NCBI RefSeq assembly: GCF_009828025.1
Contig: NZ_WTYA01000011.1
Span: 24,677-88,676 of the forward strand
Direction: 5' to 3'
Length of the DNA: 64,000 nucleotides
DNA from: Qipengyuania algicida
Lineage (GTDB): Bacteria > Pseudomonadota > Alphaproteobacteria > Sphingomonadales > Sphingomonadaceae
The position numbers and the translations under genes are program-made. This document shows positions 7,902 to 17,302 of the stretch, piece by piece. The notes beneath the pieces were generated by a model. The model had not been told where the DNA came from, made no database searches, and saw only the letters and a list, made by a program, of their open reading frames with translations. Positions within the stretch are counted from its first letter, which is position 1. Every line of letters begins with the position of its first letter.

Positions 7902-8726
7902 TTACAGACGGAGCAAATCGTTGATCGCTGTCTTCTCTCGCGTTTGCGCATCGACGGTCTTGACGATCACCGCGCAGGCCAACGACGGGCCGCCATCCTG
8001 TGCCGGGAGCGTGCCTGGCACAACCACCGAATAGGGCGGGATCGCACCGTAGCTGATCGTTCCGCTGGCCCGGTCAACAATTTTGGTCGAACGGGTAATG
8101 AACACGCCCATGGCGACGACCGAACCTTCGCCGACTGTGACACCTTCGACGATTTCCGAACGTGCGCCAATGAAGCAATTGTCACCGATGATCGTCGGAT
8201 TGGCCTGCATCGGTTCGAGCACGCCGCCAATTCCGGCCCCGGCAGAGATGTGGCACCCCTTGCCGATCTGCGCGCAAGAGCCGATCGAGGCCCAGGTATC
8301 GACCATCGTGCCTTCGCCGACGTAGGCACCGATATTGACGAAGCTTGGCATCAGCACGCAGCCGGGCGCGATATAGGCGCCAGCTCTCACAATAGCCCCG
8401 GGGACGACACGAAAGCCCGCAGCGCGAAAACGTTCATCGTCCCATCCGGCAAACTTGCTCGGTACCTTATCGAACGCGGGATTGCCTGCACTGCCACCTT
8501 CCATCAGGCGATTTTCCTCAAGCCCGAACGACAGCAGCACTGCTTTCTTGAGCCACTGGTTCACCTGCCATCCGCCCGAACCATCCGGTTCAGCAACTCG
8601 AGCAGCGCCTGAATCGAGCATCTCAAGCGCTTCGGCTACCTGACCCTTGAGTTGCTTGGACTTCGGCGCCGCGCGAGCACGATCGTCCCATGCTCGTTCG
8701 ATAGCGGCTGCCAGAGTGTCGGTCAT
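7902..8726 (-). CDS. dapD: 2,3,4,5-tetrahydropyridine-2,6-dicarboxylate N-succinyltransferase
   Basis: A 274-residue DapD, the normal length. It transfers succinyl from succinyl-CoA to tetrahydrodipicolinate in the succinylase branch of lysine and meso-diaminopimelate synthesis in the cytoplasm. The N-terminal helical domain is followed by the left-handed beta-helix with hexapeptide repeats ([18 protein letters not shown], then [10 protein letters not shown], then IGAYVG-like turns) and the [12 protein letters not shown] segment. AGAGGGATA precedes the ATG at 8726; a longer frame to 8777 is not part of the family. The divergent protease gene begins about 150 bases away. Confidence 0.96.
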   Translation of the reverse strand: MTDTLAAAIERAWDDRARAAPKSKQLKGQVAEALEMLDSGAARVAEPDGSGGWQVNQWLKKAVLLSFGLEENRLMEGGSAGNPAFDKVPSKFAGWDDERFRAAGFRVVPGAIVRAGAYIAPGCVLMPSFVNIGAYVGEGTMVDTWASIGSCAQIGKGCHISAGAGIGGVLEPMQANPTIIGDNCFIGARSEIVEGVTVGEGSVVAMGVFITRSTKIVDRASGTISYGAIPPYSVVVPGTLPAQDGGPSLACAVIVKTVDAQTREKTAINDLLRL

Positions 8727-8883
8727 GCGTATATCCCTCTCGCGTCGATACGCGAATGCCGTTAAGGCCCGGGACATAGTAGGGCAAGCACGCTGGGCGT
8801 TGATTTGCGTTAATTATCGAGCAGCCTTGAGCGGTTACAGCGCCGCCTGGCCGCCTTGGGGGTTATGGGTGACGGAAGGCGCA

Positions 8884-11280
8884 TTGACCACGGTATTGTT
8901 GCGAGTTCGCGTACCGATCCGGACCGGCACATGCCTGTCCGGACTGATTTTGCTCGCGGCTTGCGGCGGTGGTGGCGGTACGCCTATCAACAGCACGCCT
9001 CCTCCTGCACCGGCTCCCGCGCCAACTCCGGCGCCCGCCCCCGCACCAACGCCTGCTCCGGGGCCTAGCCAGTTTGACACCGCTGAATATCGAAGATCCG
9101 ATGGCCCGGCCCAGCACAACGCCATTGTTGCTTGGAACGCCGGAGTTACCGGCAAGGGCAGTACGATCGCGATCATCGACACCGGCATCGATACCACCAG
9201 CCCCGAATTTGCCGGACGCATACTGGCGGCCTCGCAGGATGTCGCCGGAACTCGCTCGATCCAGGCGACCGACGATCACGGCACAAATGTCGCCCTGGTT
9301 GCCGCGGCGGCACGTAACAACTCGGGCATCATGGGTATTGCCTTCGATGCCAGCCTGCTGGTTCTGCGTACTGATACACCGGGCAGTTGCACAGTGACGT
9401 CGCCCGGTGACACCACGACCAAAGACACTTGCACGTTTTCTGATAGCAATATCGCCAGGGGAATAGACAAGGCCGTCGCCGCCGGCGCGAAGGTCATTAA
9501 TCTGAGTCTTGGCGGTAATGGCGCGGGTTCAGTCGTAACCGATGCTGTCGTGCGTGCGTCCGCCGCGGGCGTTGTGGTGATCGTCGCGTCTGGCAATGGC
9601 GGCGATGGCAGCGACACCACGACCGACCCAAATCAGCCGGATGCCTTCGCCAGCGCCGTTCGTCAGGCAGGCGGCAATAATGTGATTATCGTCGGTTCGG
9701 TCGATGCCAATAACGTGATATCGACTTTTACCCAACGTGCCGGCACTCAGGCCGACTGGTATCTGGATGCGCGCGGCGAGGATGTCTGCTGCGTCTACGA
9801 CAACGGGCAGATCTATGTCGGGCACGATGCTTCGGGTTCGTTCAATCTAGTGTTTTCCGGAACCAGTTTTGCCGCCCCGCAGGTCGCCGGTGCGGTCGCC
9901 TTGCTCGCGCAGGCGTTCCCCAATCTGACCGGCCAGCAGATCGTCAATATCCTGTTGAAGAGCGCCCAGGATCTTGGGGCAACTGGCACGGATGCGACCT
10001 ATGGGCGAGGGTTGCTCGACATTGCGGCGGCCATGCAGCCGATGGGCACAACCACGCTTGCGGGCAGTACCAGCGCAGTGCAGATCGGTTCGACCAGCGT
10101 CGTTGGATCGCCCGCCATGGGCGATGCTCTGGCCGGTTATCACAGTGTCCCGGCGATTATCCTTGATGGCTACAAACGCGCCTATCAGGTGGATTTCGGG
10201 GCGGGAGCCAGATCCGCAACGCTCAAGCCGAAACTGACCCCCAATCTTGTGCAGGCCGGGCGCGCGATGTCGGCGGGGACTGCCAATCTCACTCTGGCCT
10301 TCACCGTGTCCGATTCAGACACGCTGAACGATGGCCAGTGGACCGGCCAGCTTCGCTTGTCCGGTGAGGATGCGAGCCGTGCGCGTGTGCTGGCCGCTTA
10401 TGTCGCGGCACGGATTTCACCCCGCACGCAACTGGCGTTTGCGACGCGGCAAAGCGCGAGCGGGCTGGTCGAGCAATTGCAAGGCGCGCAAAGGCCCGCG
10501 TTCATGATCGCGTCGACAGCGGATCAGAGCAGCGGTTTTGCGCAGTCGGTCGATTCCTCGCTCGCGATCCGCAGTATGGTCGGATTGACAGGCATTACGG
10601 TCAGTGCCGAAACCGGCGATGCCTGGCTGGACCGAACACTCGATCCGACCGAGTTTGCGCTTGGCCGCAACCGTACTCTGGCCACGCGCCGCGTGGGCTT
10701 GTCGGCGGATCGCCAGATCGGGCCGCTTGCGACCAGCGTCGGAATGAACTGGCTGCAGGAAGATTCAACCGTTCTCGGGGCATATCTCGCACCGCAATTT
10801 GGCGGTCACGGTGCCGACACGGTGTTCCTCGATGGATCGGCAGGCTTGCCGATTGCCGGAGGATGGAAGCTGACCGGGGCTGTCCGGCAAGGATTTACCC
10901 GGGCAAGGGCGGGTGGGGCGGTGTCAAGCGGATCGACCCTGCGCACCAGCGCCTGGAGTATGGATTTGTCCAGCAGCTCGGTGTTCGCGTTCGGAGACAG
11001 CTTCGGTTTCAGGATTTCGCAGCCATTGCGGGTGGATTCGGGCGGCCTCAACCTGTGGCTCCCGATTAGCTACTCCTACGCCTCCGAAGCAGCGGAATAT
11101 GGCATCGAAACGCTGTCGCTTGCGCCTTCTGGACGGGAGATCGACGGCGAACTGGCGTGGCGCGGACCGCTGTGGGGCGGTTTTGGCAGTGCCAGCCTGT
11201 TCGTCCGTCACAATCCCGGTAATTACGCGACCCTGCGAACCGACAAGGGCGTCGCCTTCAGGTGGAATGCCAATTTCTGA
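8884..11280 (+). CDS. S8 (subtilisin-like) serine protease autotransporter with lipobox
   Basis: A protein of about 798 residues. The N-terminus has a signal with lipobox LAAC (Cys about 27), then a Pro/Ala-rich linker. The S8 domain has Asp 99 in IIDTGID, His 132 in DDHGTN and Ser 328 in GTSFAAP. The last 260 or so residues look like an autotransporter beta-barrel and end in Phe, as outer-membrane barrels do. Lipoprotein S8 autotransporters such as SphB1 and NalP are known. The start is uncertain: TTG at 8884 has GGAAGG four bases upstream, while GTG at 8869 has no clear ribosome site. Confidence 0.85.
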   Translation: MTTVLLRVRVPIRTGTCLSGLILLAACGGGGGTPINSTPPPAPAPAPTPAPAPAPTPAPGPSQFDTAEYRRSDGPAQHNAIVAWNAGVTGKGSTIAIIDTGIDTTSPEFAGRILAASQDVAGTRSIQATDDHGTNVALVAAAARNNSGIMGIAFDASLLVLRTDTPGSCTVTSPGDTTTKDTCTFSDSNIARGIDKAVAAGAKVINLSLGGNGAGSVVTDAVVRASAAGVVVIVASGNGGDGSDTTTDPNQPDAFASAVRQAGGNNVIIVGSVDANNVISTFTQRAGTQADWYLDARGEDVCCVYDNGQIYVGHDASGSFNLVFSGTSFAAPQVAGAVALLAQAFPNLTGQQIVNILLKSAQDLGATGTDATYGRGLLDIAAAMQPMGTTTLAGSTSAVQIGSTSVVGSPAMGDALAGYHSVPAIILDGYKRAYQVDFGAGARSATLKPKLTPNLVQAGRAMSAGTANLTLAFTVSDSDTLNDGQWTGQLRLSGEDASRARVLAAYVAARISPRTQLAFATRQSASGLVEQLQGAQRPAFMIASTADQSSGFAQSVDSSLAIRSMVGLTGITVSAETGDAWLDRTLDPTEFALGRNRTLATRRVGLSADRQIGPLATSVGMNWLQEDSTVLGAYLAPQFGGHGADTVFLDGSAGLPIAGGWKLTGAVRQGFTRARAGGAVSSGSTLRTSAWSMDLSSSSVFAFGDSFGFRISQPLRVDSGGLNLWLPISYSYASEAAEYGIETLSLAPSGREIDGELAWRGPLWGGFGSASLFVRHNPGNYATLRTDKGVAFRWNANF

Positions 11281-11283
11281 CCG

Positions 11284-12369
11284 TTAAGTCGGCATTCCCG
11301 CCGCTAGCGCAAATTCATAAGCGCGTTCGACCAATGGGCCGACCCGCTCACTCATTTGCTTCGCATGGGCGGATGAGGCGGTGCCGTCGATCACGCGTTT
11401 CTTGATTCCCTGCATAATGCCAGCGAGCCGGAAGAGGTTGTAGGCGAAATACCAGTCCATCGGCGGGACCGGATAGCCAGTGCGCGCAACATAGCGTTCG
11501 ACGGCCTCGTCCTGGGTTGGAATGCCAAGCTCCGCCAGATCGAGCCCGAGCAGCCCGGCTCGCCCATCGGCGGGGTTGTGCCAGTTGAGCATGAGATAGC
11601 TGAAATCGGCAATCGGATCGCCCAGCGTCGACAGTTCCCAGTCGAGCACCGCCAGGACGCGATTAGCGTCCTTTTCGAAGATCAAATTGTCGAGCCGGTA
11701 GTCGCCATGCACCACGCTCGATTCATGCTGTGGCGGGATCGTTTCGGGCAGCCATTCGATCAGCCGCTCCATCTGCGGCATGTGCTCGGTTTCCGATAGC
11801 TTGTACTGCTTGGTCCAGCGGGCGATCTGACGCGCGCAATAATCAGTCGGTTTGCCATACTCGCCGAGCCCGATTTCCACCGGATTCCTGGTGTGGAGAT
11901 CGGCCATGGTATCGACCATCGAATTGTAGATTTCGCGCCGATCAGCTTTCGTAATACCGGGCAGCGCGCCGTTCCACAGCGAGCGTCCGTCGGCGAGACC
12001 CATGACGAAGAACTTGGAGCCGAGCACCTCGGCATCTTCGCATAGCCCGTAGGTCTTGGGCACCGGAAAGCCTGTCGGCCCCAGCGCATGCATGGCGGCA
12101 TATTCGCGATCGACCGCATGGGCGCTGGGCAGCAGCTTGCCGAAAGGCTGGCGTCGCAGCACATAGCTGCGCCCTGGCGTGTCGATGCGATAAGTCGGAT
12201 TCGATTGACCGCCCTTGAACTTCGAATAGGAAATCGGACCTGCAAAGCCTTCGACATTCGCCTGGAACCACTGGTTCAGGCGCTCAAGGTCGAGCTGGTC
12301 ACGTTCGGGCACCGCGATGGTGCCGACCATTTCCTTGTCGAAGTCGATCTGTTTGGGATCTTCGGTCAT
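11284..12369 (-). CDS. APH-family phosphotransferase (ACAD10-kinase-like)
   Basis: A 361-residue protein of the aminoglycoside-phosphotransferase fold. It shows the nucleotide-binding N-lobe (FKGGQSNPTYRI, YVLRRQPFGKLL), the catalytic loop VVHGDYRLDN and the metal motif VLDWE. The close family is found beside acyl-CoA dehydrogenases, as in the kinase domain of human ACAD10, which acts on hydroxyacyl substrates. That link makes phosphorylation of a 4-hydroxyacyl-type intermediate a reasonable inference here. Its start overlaps the stop of the alcohol dehydrogenase gene (TGATG). It is the last gene of a five-gene minus-strand operon. Confidence 0.88.
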   Translation of the reverse strand: MTEDPKQIDFDKEMVGTIAVPERDQLDLERLNQWFQANVEGFAGPISYSKFKGGQSNPTYRIDTPGRSYVLRRQPFGKLLPSAHAVDREYAAMHALGPTGFPVPKTYGLCEDAEVLGSKFFVMGLADGRSLWNGALPGITKADRREIYNSMVDTMADLHTRNPVEIGLGEYGKPTDYCARQIARWTKQYKLSETEHMPQMERLIEWLPETIPPQHESSVVHGDYRLDNLIFEKDANRVLAVLDWELSTLGDPIADFSYLMLNWHNPADGRAGLLGLDLAELGIPTQDEAVERYVARTGYPVPPMDWYFAYNLFRLAGIMQGIKKRVIDGTASSAHAKQMSERVGPLVERAYEFALAAGMPT

Positions 12370-13457
12370 CAGTCGAATACAATCACACTGCGCGCCGAGT
12401 GACCTGCACGCATCTTGTCGAAACCCTCATTCACCTGGTCGAGGCTGATTCTTTCGGCAATGATCGTATCGAGATCGAGCAGTCCGCGCATGTAGAAGTC
12501 GACCAGACGGGGAAGATCGACGGGGAAGTGGTTCATCCCCATGATCGCGCCTTGCAATTTCTTGCCCGACAGCAGGTCCATCGCACCAAGCCCCACCTTG
12601 CAGTCGAGCGGCATCATGCCGAGAATCGTGGCGGTGCCTCCGCGGCGCAACAGTTTGACGGCAAGGTCGGCCGACGCCTGACGTCCGACCGCTTCGATCG
12701 CGTGATGCACCCCGCCGCCAGTCAGCGCGACGATCTGATCGACCACATCCTCGGCCATGGCGTCGAAACTGTGGGTTGCGCCCAGAACCTCGGCCAGCTT
12801 GCGCTTTTCCGGGATCGGATCGACTGCGATCACTTTGCCCGCACCGGCGATCTTGGCGGCGTTGATTGCGGCCAGTCCGACACCGCCGCAACCGATCACC
12901 GCCACCGTTTCTCCCGGCACGACGGAACAGGCATTGAAGATTGCACCGGCTCCGGTGGTCACCGCGCAACCGATCACGGCGGCGCGGTCGAGCGGCATAT
13001 CCTTGTCGATCGCGACGCAGGCGTGTTCGTGGATCAGCATCTGTTCGCTGAACGCCGACAGATTGAGCATCTGCGCGACCGGATCGCCACCGGCGCGGGC
13101 GATGCGCGGGGGCTGGCCCCGGCTGCGGCGCGTGTCGGCCCCCATGCAAAGCGCCATCCGGCCCGTGACGCAGAATTCGCAATGGCCGCAAAACGCGCTG
13201 AGGCAGCTGACGACGTGATCGCCCGGCTTGACCGTCTTAACCTCGCTGCCGACCGCGCGAACCACTCCGGCGGCTTCATGGCCGGGGATGGCGGGCAGGG
13301 CATGGGGATAGGTGCCGTCGATGAAATGCAGGTCCGAATGGCACAAGCCGCATGCCTTGGTATCGATCAGCACTTCATGCAGCAGCGGATCGGCGAGTTC
13401 GACCTCGCCGATCACCAGCCCTTCACCGGGCTTTTCGAGGATTGCAGCCTTCGCCAT
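12369..13457 (-). CDS. Zn-dependent alcohol dehydrogenase
   Basis: A 362-residue medium-chain dehydrogenase. Catalytic zinc ligands are visible in ACGLCHSD and PGHEAAG; the four structural-zinc cysteines lie in CLSAFCGHCEFC and MALC. The Rossmann motif is GCGGVGLAAI. It most likely oxidises a primary alcohol or aldehyde adduct with NAD in the pathway encoded by this cluster. Start and stop are coupled to the flanking genes by TGATG overlaps, so acyl-CoA dehydrogenase, alcohol dehydrogenase and kinase are probably translated together. Confidence 0.92.
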   Translation of the reverse strand: MAKAAILEKPGEGLVIGEVELADPLLHEVLIDTKACGLCHSDLHFIDGTYPHALPAIPGHEAAGVVRAVGSEVKTVKPGDHVVSCLSAFCGHCEFCVTGRMALCMGADTRRSRGQPPRIARAGGDPVAQMLNLSAFSEQMLIHEHACVAIDKDMPLDRAAVIGCAVTTGAGAIFNACSVVPGETVAVIGCGGVGLAAINAAKIAGAGKVIAVDPIPEKRKLAEVLGATHSFDAMAEDVVDQIVALTGGGVHHAIEAVGRQASADLAVKLLRRGGTATILGMMPLDCKVGLGAMDLLSGKKLQGAIMGMNHFPVDLPRLVDFYMRGLLDLDTIIAERISLDQVNEGFDKMRAGHSARSVIVFD

Positions 13458-14791
13458 CAGCGCGTCGCTCCCATGTCGCCAGCGCTCAGATTGTCGTTCG
13501 AATTATAAGGCGCCTTGCCGTCACGCAATGCGTTGGCAGTCGGCCCTTGGTTGGGAGCGTGCTTGGCAAATTCCATCCGCGCGATTGAGCGGGCATGGAC
13601 CTCGTCCGGCCCGTCCGCCAGTCTCAGCGTGCGCTGATGCGCATAGGCGTTGGCAAGGCCATAATCGTTCGACACACCGCCGCCGCCGTGGGCCTGAATC
13701 GCATCGTCGATGATCTTGAGCGCCATGTTCGGTGCCTGAACCTTGATCATGGCGATTTCCTGCTTGGCGTTCTTGTTGCCGACCTTGTCCATCATGTCCG
13801 CAGCTTTCAGGCACAGCAGCCGGGTCATGTCGATATCGATCCGCGCACGCGCGACGCGTTCTTCCCACACCGAATGCTTGTAGATCGGCTTGCCAAATGC
13901 TTCGCGTTCCTGAAGGCGGCGGCACATCTTGGCCAGCGCTTCCTCGGCAACGCCGATGGTGCGCATACAGTGGTGAATGCGGCCCGGTCCAAGGCGGCCC
14001 TGCGCGATCTCGAACCCGCGCCCTTCGCCCAGCAGCATGTTGGTGACGGGCACACGCACGTCCTTGAGTTCGACCTCCATATGGCCGTGCGGCGCATCGT
14101 CATAGCCGAACACCGGCAGGTGCCGGATGATGTTCACCCCGGGGGTGTCAATCGGCATCAACACCATCGATTGCTGCGCGTGACGCCCGGCGGAAAAGTC
14201 GGTCTTGCCCATCACGATTGCGACCTTGCAGCGCGGATCGCCAAGTCCGGAAGACCACCATTTGCGCCCGTTGATGACGTACTCGTCGCCGTCGCGCTCG
14301 ATCCGGGTTTCGATATTCGTCGCGTCCGAGGATGCGGTGAAAGGCTCGGTCATCAGGAAGGCGGAACGGATCTCGCCGTTCATCAGAGGAGTAAGCCACT
14401 CGTCCTTCTGTTCGCGCGTGCCATAGCGGAAGAACACTTCCATGTTGCCGGTATCGGGTGCGGAGCAGTTGAACACTTCCGAGGCGAAGCCAATGCGGCC
14501 CATTTCCTCGGCGCATAGCGCGTATTCAAGGTTGGTGAGGCCCGGTCCTTCGAATTCGAAGGTCTCGTCTACGTGGTGGTGGCTGTCGTTGCGCGGCGGC
14601 ATGAACAGGTTCCAGATGCCGTCCGCCTTCGCCTTGGCCTTCAGATCCTCGACCACCTGGATGACCTTCCAGCGATCACCTTCGGCATCCTGCTGCTTGT
14701 AGGTGTCGACCGCCGGGCGAATGTGCGCTTCGATGAAATTATGCACACGGTCGCGCCAGTAACGCTGCCTGTCGGTGGGCTCGAAATCCAT
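13457..14791 (-). CDS. Acyl-CoA dehydrogenase family protein
   Basis: A 444-residue FAD enzyme, longer than the roughly 380-residue norm because of extended N- and C-termini. Motifs include [15 protein letters not shown], the [13 protein letters not shown]-loop segment, and near the end [13 protein letters not shown] and [10 protein letters not shown]. This arrangement is typical of the large ACAD11/ACAD10-like group, which is often paired with an APH-like kinase, as it is here (third gene downstream). It catalyses alpha,beta-desaturation of an acyl-CoA; the substrate is unknown. Confidence 0.92.
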   Translation of the reverse strand: MDFEPTDRQRYWRDRVHNFIEAHIRPAVDTYKQQDAEGDRWKVIQVVEDLKAKAKADGIWNLFMPPRNDSHHHVDETFEFEGPGLTNLEYALCAEEMGRIGFASEVFNCSAPDTGNMEVFFRYGTREQKDEWLTPLMNGEIRSAFLMTEPFTASSDATNIETRIERDGDEYVINGRKWWSSGLGDPRCKVAIVMGKTDFSAGRHAQQSMVLMPIDTPGVNIIRHLPVFGYDDAPHGHMEVELKDVRVPVTNMLLGEGRGFEIAQGRLGPGRIHHCMRTIGVAEEALAKMCRRLQEREAFGKPIYKHSVWEERVARARIDIDMTRLLCLKAADMMDKVGNKNAKQEIAMIKVQAPNMALKIIDDAIQAHGGGGVSNDYGLANAYAHQRTLRLADGPDEVHARSIARMEFAKHAPNQGPTANALRDGKAPYNSNDNLSAGDMGATR

Positions 14792-14827
14792 ATCGTGGGT
14801 GTCCTTCTGCGAATCGTTTGGTTTGTA

Positions 14828-16261
14828 TCAGGGTACCACGCCGGAGGCGTCGGGGTCGCTCCGCGCTGCAGCGTCGAGTGATCTGAGGCGTGCCTCGTGG
14901 TCCTCGCGGGTGATCGGAAAACGCGCAAGCCAGAAGGCGGAGAAAATCCCTAGGACAATGATGAGGGCACAATAGATTATCGTCAGCGAATCCAGCGCGC
15001 CTTCGCCAACTGAACCGGGAACCGCGCCTTTGGGAATGCCGGAATAGGCCACGATCTGGCCGGTAAGGAAGATGCCGAGCCCGGTTGCGCATTTCTGGGC
15101 GAACCAGTTGCCCGCATAGAACGATCCCTCCGCCCTCCGCCCGGTTCGCTGCTCGAACGCTTCGACGATCTCAGCTACCATTGAGGACGCGGAAATAGCC
15201 ACGATCACTGCCGCGCAATTGCCCAGCACGATGAAGGCGAACAGCAGGCCAGTCGATTCGACAGATCCGGATTCCGGCCAGATTCTTGCCAGCCTCGCTG
15301 CGTAGGGAATCACCCAGAGCGTGACCGCGATCAGAGCGGAGATCCATGCGGTACGGGGTTTGCCAAAACGCTTGTGGAGCGATCCGATGGTCACAAACGC
15401 CAGCACGATGCTGGCGAACAGCACCAGCGTGTAAACGAAGAACGATGCCTGCGAAAATCGCCAGACGAACAGGTAAAGGTAGTTCGAAATAGCAAAGGTC
15501 ATGCCCTGGCTGGCATAAGCGGCAACTGCCCCGGCCGCGAGGATCAGGAAGGCGCGTTCGGAAAAAGCCTGACGGATTTCGGCGAAGGCAACTCGAAATG
15601 AGAATGGCGGTGGGCGCTCCGCGGGCAGATGGGCAACGCGGGAATGCTGGCCCATCGCCGAGACGACGACCGAAATCACCATCATGATTGCGCCGGCGAT
15701 GCCAAAGCGTATGTAGCCGGGCCGGTGCAGCATACCGCCGTCGGCCAGAAATACGTTGTAGGCCAGGAACAGCATCAGCAGCCCGCCGGTCCAGCCGAAC
15801 AAATAGCGATAGCGGAACAGCGTGGTGCGCTCGTCATAATCGCGTGTGAGTTCTGGCACGAGCGAGACTGATGGCACCTCGCACGCCGACAATAGCATCC
15901 GCACGACAACTGCGAGGCCCAGCAATTCCCAGAAACTCGGTGTGCCGCCACCCGGCGGGGACCACAACAGGACCCACGCGAAGGCGAGCGGAACCGCTGC
16001 GGCGTAGAGCCACGGCAGGCGCCGCCCCCAGCGGGTGTAGGTCCGGTCCGACAGGTTGCCGAGCAGTGGATCGACGAATGCATCGATGATCAGCGCCATC
16101 GCCAGTGCGGCGCTGACCAGCCCCGCATCCATGCCCAGGACCTGATTGTAATAGATCAGCAGAAAGACGGAAAAACCGTTGTCTTTGATGCCGAAGGCGA
16201 CCGCACCGAATCCGTGGAACAGTTTGAGTTTCAGCGGAAGCGGGCCTTCGGTCTGGCTCAT
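14828..16261 (-). CDS. MFS transporter, GPH (glycoside-pentoside-hexuronide) type
   Basis: A 477-residue protein with about 12 membrane helices. The first helices and loop (GFGAVAFGIKDNGFSVFL, then FVDPLLGNLSDRT-TRWGRR) match the GPH cation-symporter family, which in sphingomonads is often placed with steroid or carbohydrate catabolism genes. It likely imports the compound processed by the neighbouring enzymes, though that is inference. Its start overlaps the stop of the upstream SDR gene by 4 bases. Confidence 0.88.
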   Translation of the reverse strand: MSQTEGPLPLKLKLFHGFGAVAFGIKDNGFSVFLLIYYNQVLGMDAGLVSAALAMALIIDAFVDPLLGNLSDRTYTRWGRRLPWLYAAAVPLAFAWVLLWSPPGGGTPSFWELLGLAVVVRMLLSACEVPSVSLVPELTRDYDERTTLFRYRYLFGWTGGLLMLFLAYNVFLADGGMLHRPGYIRFGIAGAIMMVISVVVSAMGQHSRVAHLPAERPPPFSFRVAFAEIRQAFSERAFLILAAGAVAAYASQGMTFAISNYLYLFVWRFSQASFFVYTLVLFASIVLAFVTIGSLHKRFGKPRTAWISALIAVTLWVIPYAARLARIWPESGSVESTGLLFAFIVLGNCAAVIVAISASSMVAEIVEAFEQRTGRRAEGSFYAGNWFAQKCATGLGIFLTGQIVAYSGIPKGAVPGSVGEGALDSLTIIYCALIIVLGIFSAFWLARFPITREDHEARLRSLDAAARSDPDASGVVP

Positions 16262-17136
16262 CCCGCTTGGCCCTTCGCCTGCTGCTCCATCGCCTCCAGC
16301 GTTGCGAACAGCCCTGGCGTCTCGGGATCCCAGCTATGGCGAGGACCAAGCGTGATCCCTCCATCGACCAGTAACGATGCGCCGGTCACGAAACCCGCCG
16401 CCTCGCTCGCCAGATAGGCGACCGCATTGGCAATGTCCTCGGGCTGACCACCGCGCGCAACAGGCTGCGCCTGGCTCGACATCTGGGCGATCGCAGCCTT
16501 GGCCTGATCCTTGAACTGATCGGGCATTTCGAGCGAGCTGGTGAAGATATTGGTATTGATGAAGCCGGGCTGGACCGCGTTTACCCGGATGCCGAACTGA
16601 GCAAGATCGGTCGCCGCGACTTTCGTCAGGTGCAACACCCCGGCCTTTGCGACGGCATAGGCGCTGGGCGAATAGCCGGGACCAACCGCCGCGACGCTCG
16701 AGATATTGACGATGCTCGCGCCCTTGCGCCCCTTCATATGGTGGACAGCGTAGCGGATGCCGAATGCGACCGAGCGCAGCAGCAGGTCCATCGTCCGGTC
16801 CCACTCGTCCGGCTCGATGTCAGCCAGAGAAGCGCGCGCGCCGCCCGCACCCGCATTGTTGAGCACGACGTCGATGCCGCCCGTTTCTTCGCCGGCGCGG
16901 TCCATCAAGCAGCGGATCGAGTCGGTGTTCGTGACATCGCAATGCTGGAAGCGAATGTCGCCAGCATCGCTTGCGGCCAACGCCGCGCCGCCCTCGCTAT
17001 CGATATCGGCTGCAAAGACAATCGCACCCTCGCTGGCGAATAGCCTGGCCGACGCAGCACCGATGCCGGAAGCGGCGCCGGTGACAATGACGGTCTTGCC
17101 TGTGAATCGGCCTGAGTTGGGCACTTGCAGGGGCAT
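16258..17136 (-). CDS. SDR family oxidoreductase
   Basis: A 292-residue short-chain dehydrogenase with the NAD(P) motif TGAASGIG, the NNAGAGG strand, catalytic Ser in ISSVAAVG and the YxxxK pair in SAYAVAKAG. The C-terminus is about 30 residues longer than in classical 250-residue SDRs. It leads the minus-strand operon SDR-MFS-ACAD-ADH-APH and starts 166 bases from the divergent plus-strand operon, so a shared control region is likely. Confidence 0.92.
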   Translation of the reverse strand: MPLQVPNSGRFTGKTVIVTGAASGIGAASARLFASEGAIVFAADIDSEGGAALAASDAGDIRFQHCDVTNTDSIRCLMDRAGEETGGIDVVLNNAGAGGARASLADIEPDEWDRTMDLLLRSVAFGIRYAVHHMKGRKGASIVNISSVAAVGPGYSPSAYAVAKAGVLHLTKVAATDLAQFGIRVNAVQPGFINTNIFTSSLEMPDQFKDQAKAAIAQMSSQAQPVARGGQPEDIANAVAYLASEAAGFVTGASLLVDGGITLGPRHSWDPETPGLFATLEAMEQQAKGQAG

Positions 17137-17302
17137 CCTTCAAACGGTTTTTCTTTGCGATTAGCTTAGGCCTCTTGACCTGCGCGTCAACGCAATCCGC
17201 CTGACGCTACGGCATGGCGGCGCGCAACAATGGCGCTTGCCGCGGGCAGGCGAATCGCCTTACCGTAAACGTCAAGCAAGCCTTTGGAGAGAGGAGTCGG
17301 CC
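17137..17302. promoter_or_regulatory. Divergent control region of the catabolic cluster
   Basis: The 166-base gap between divergently transcribed operons must hold promoters for both. At 17175-17190 there is an interrupted palindrome, TTGAC, six bases, GTCAA, that could be an operator for a TetR- or GntR-like regulator. No regulator gene is adjacent, so the controlling protein is unknown. Confidence 0.4.

Noticed and set aside
12399..13508. A 369-codon plus-strand frame opposite the alcohol dehydrogenase gene
   Set aside because: The minus strand has a complete, motif-rich dehydrogenase; the plus frame is its codon-phase mirror.
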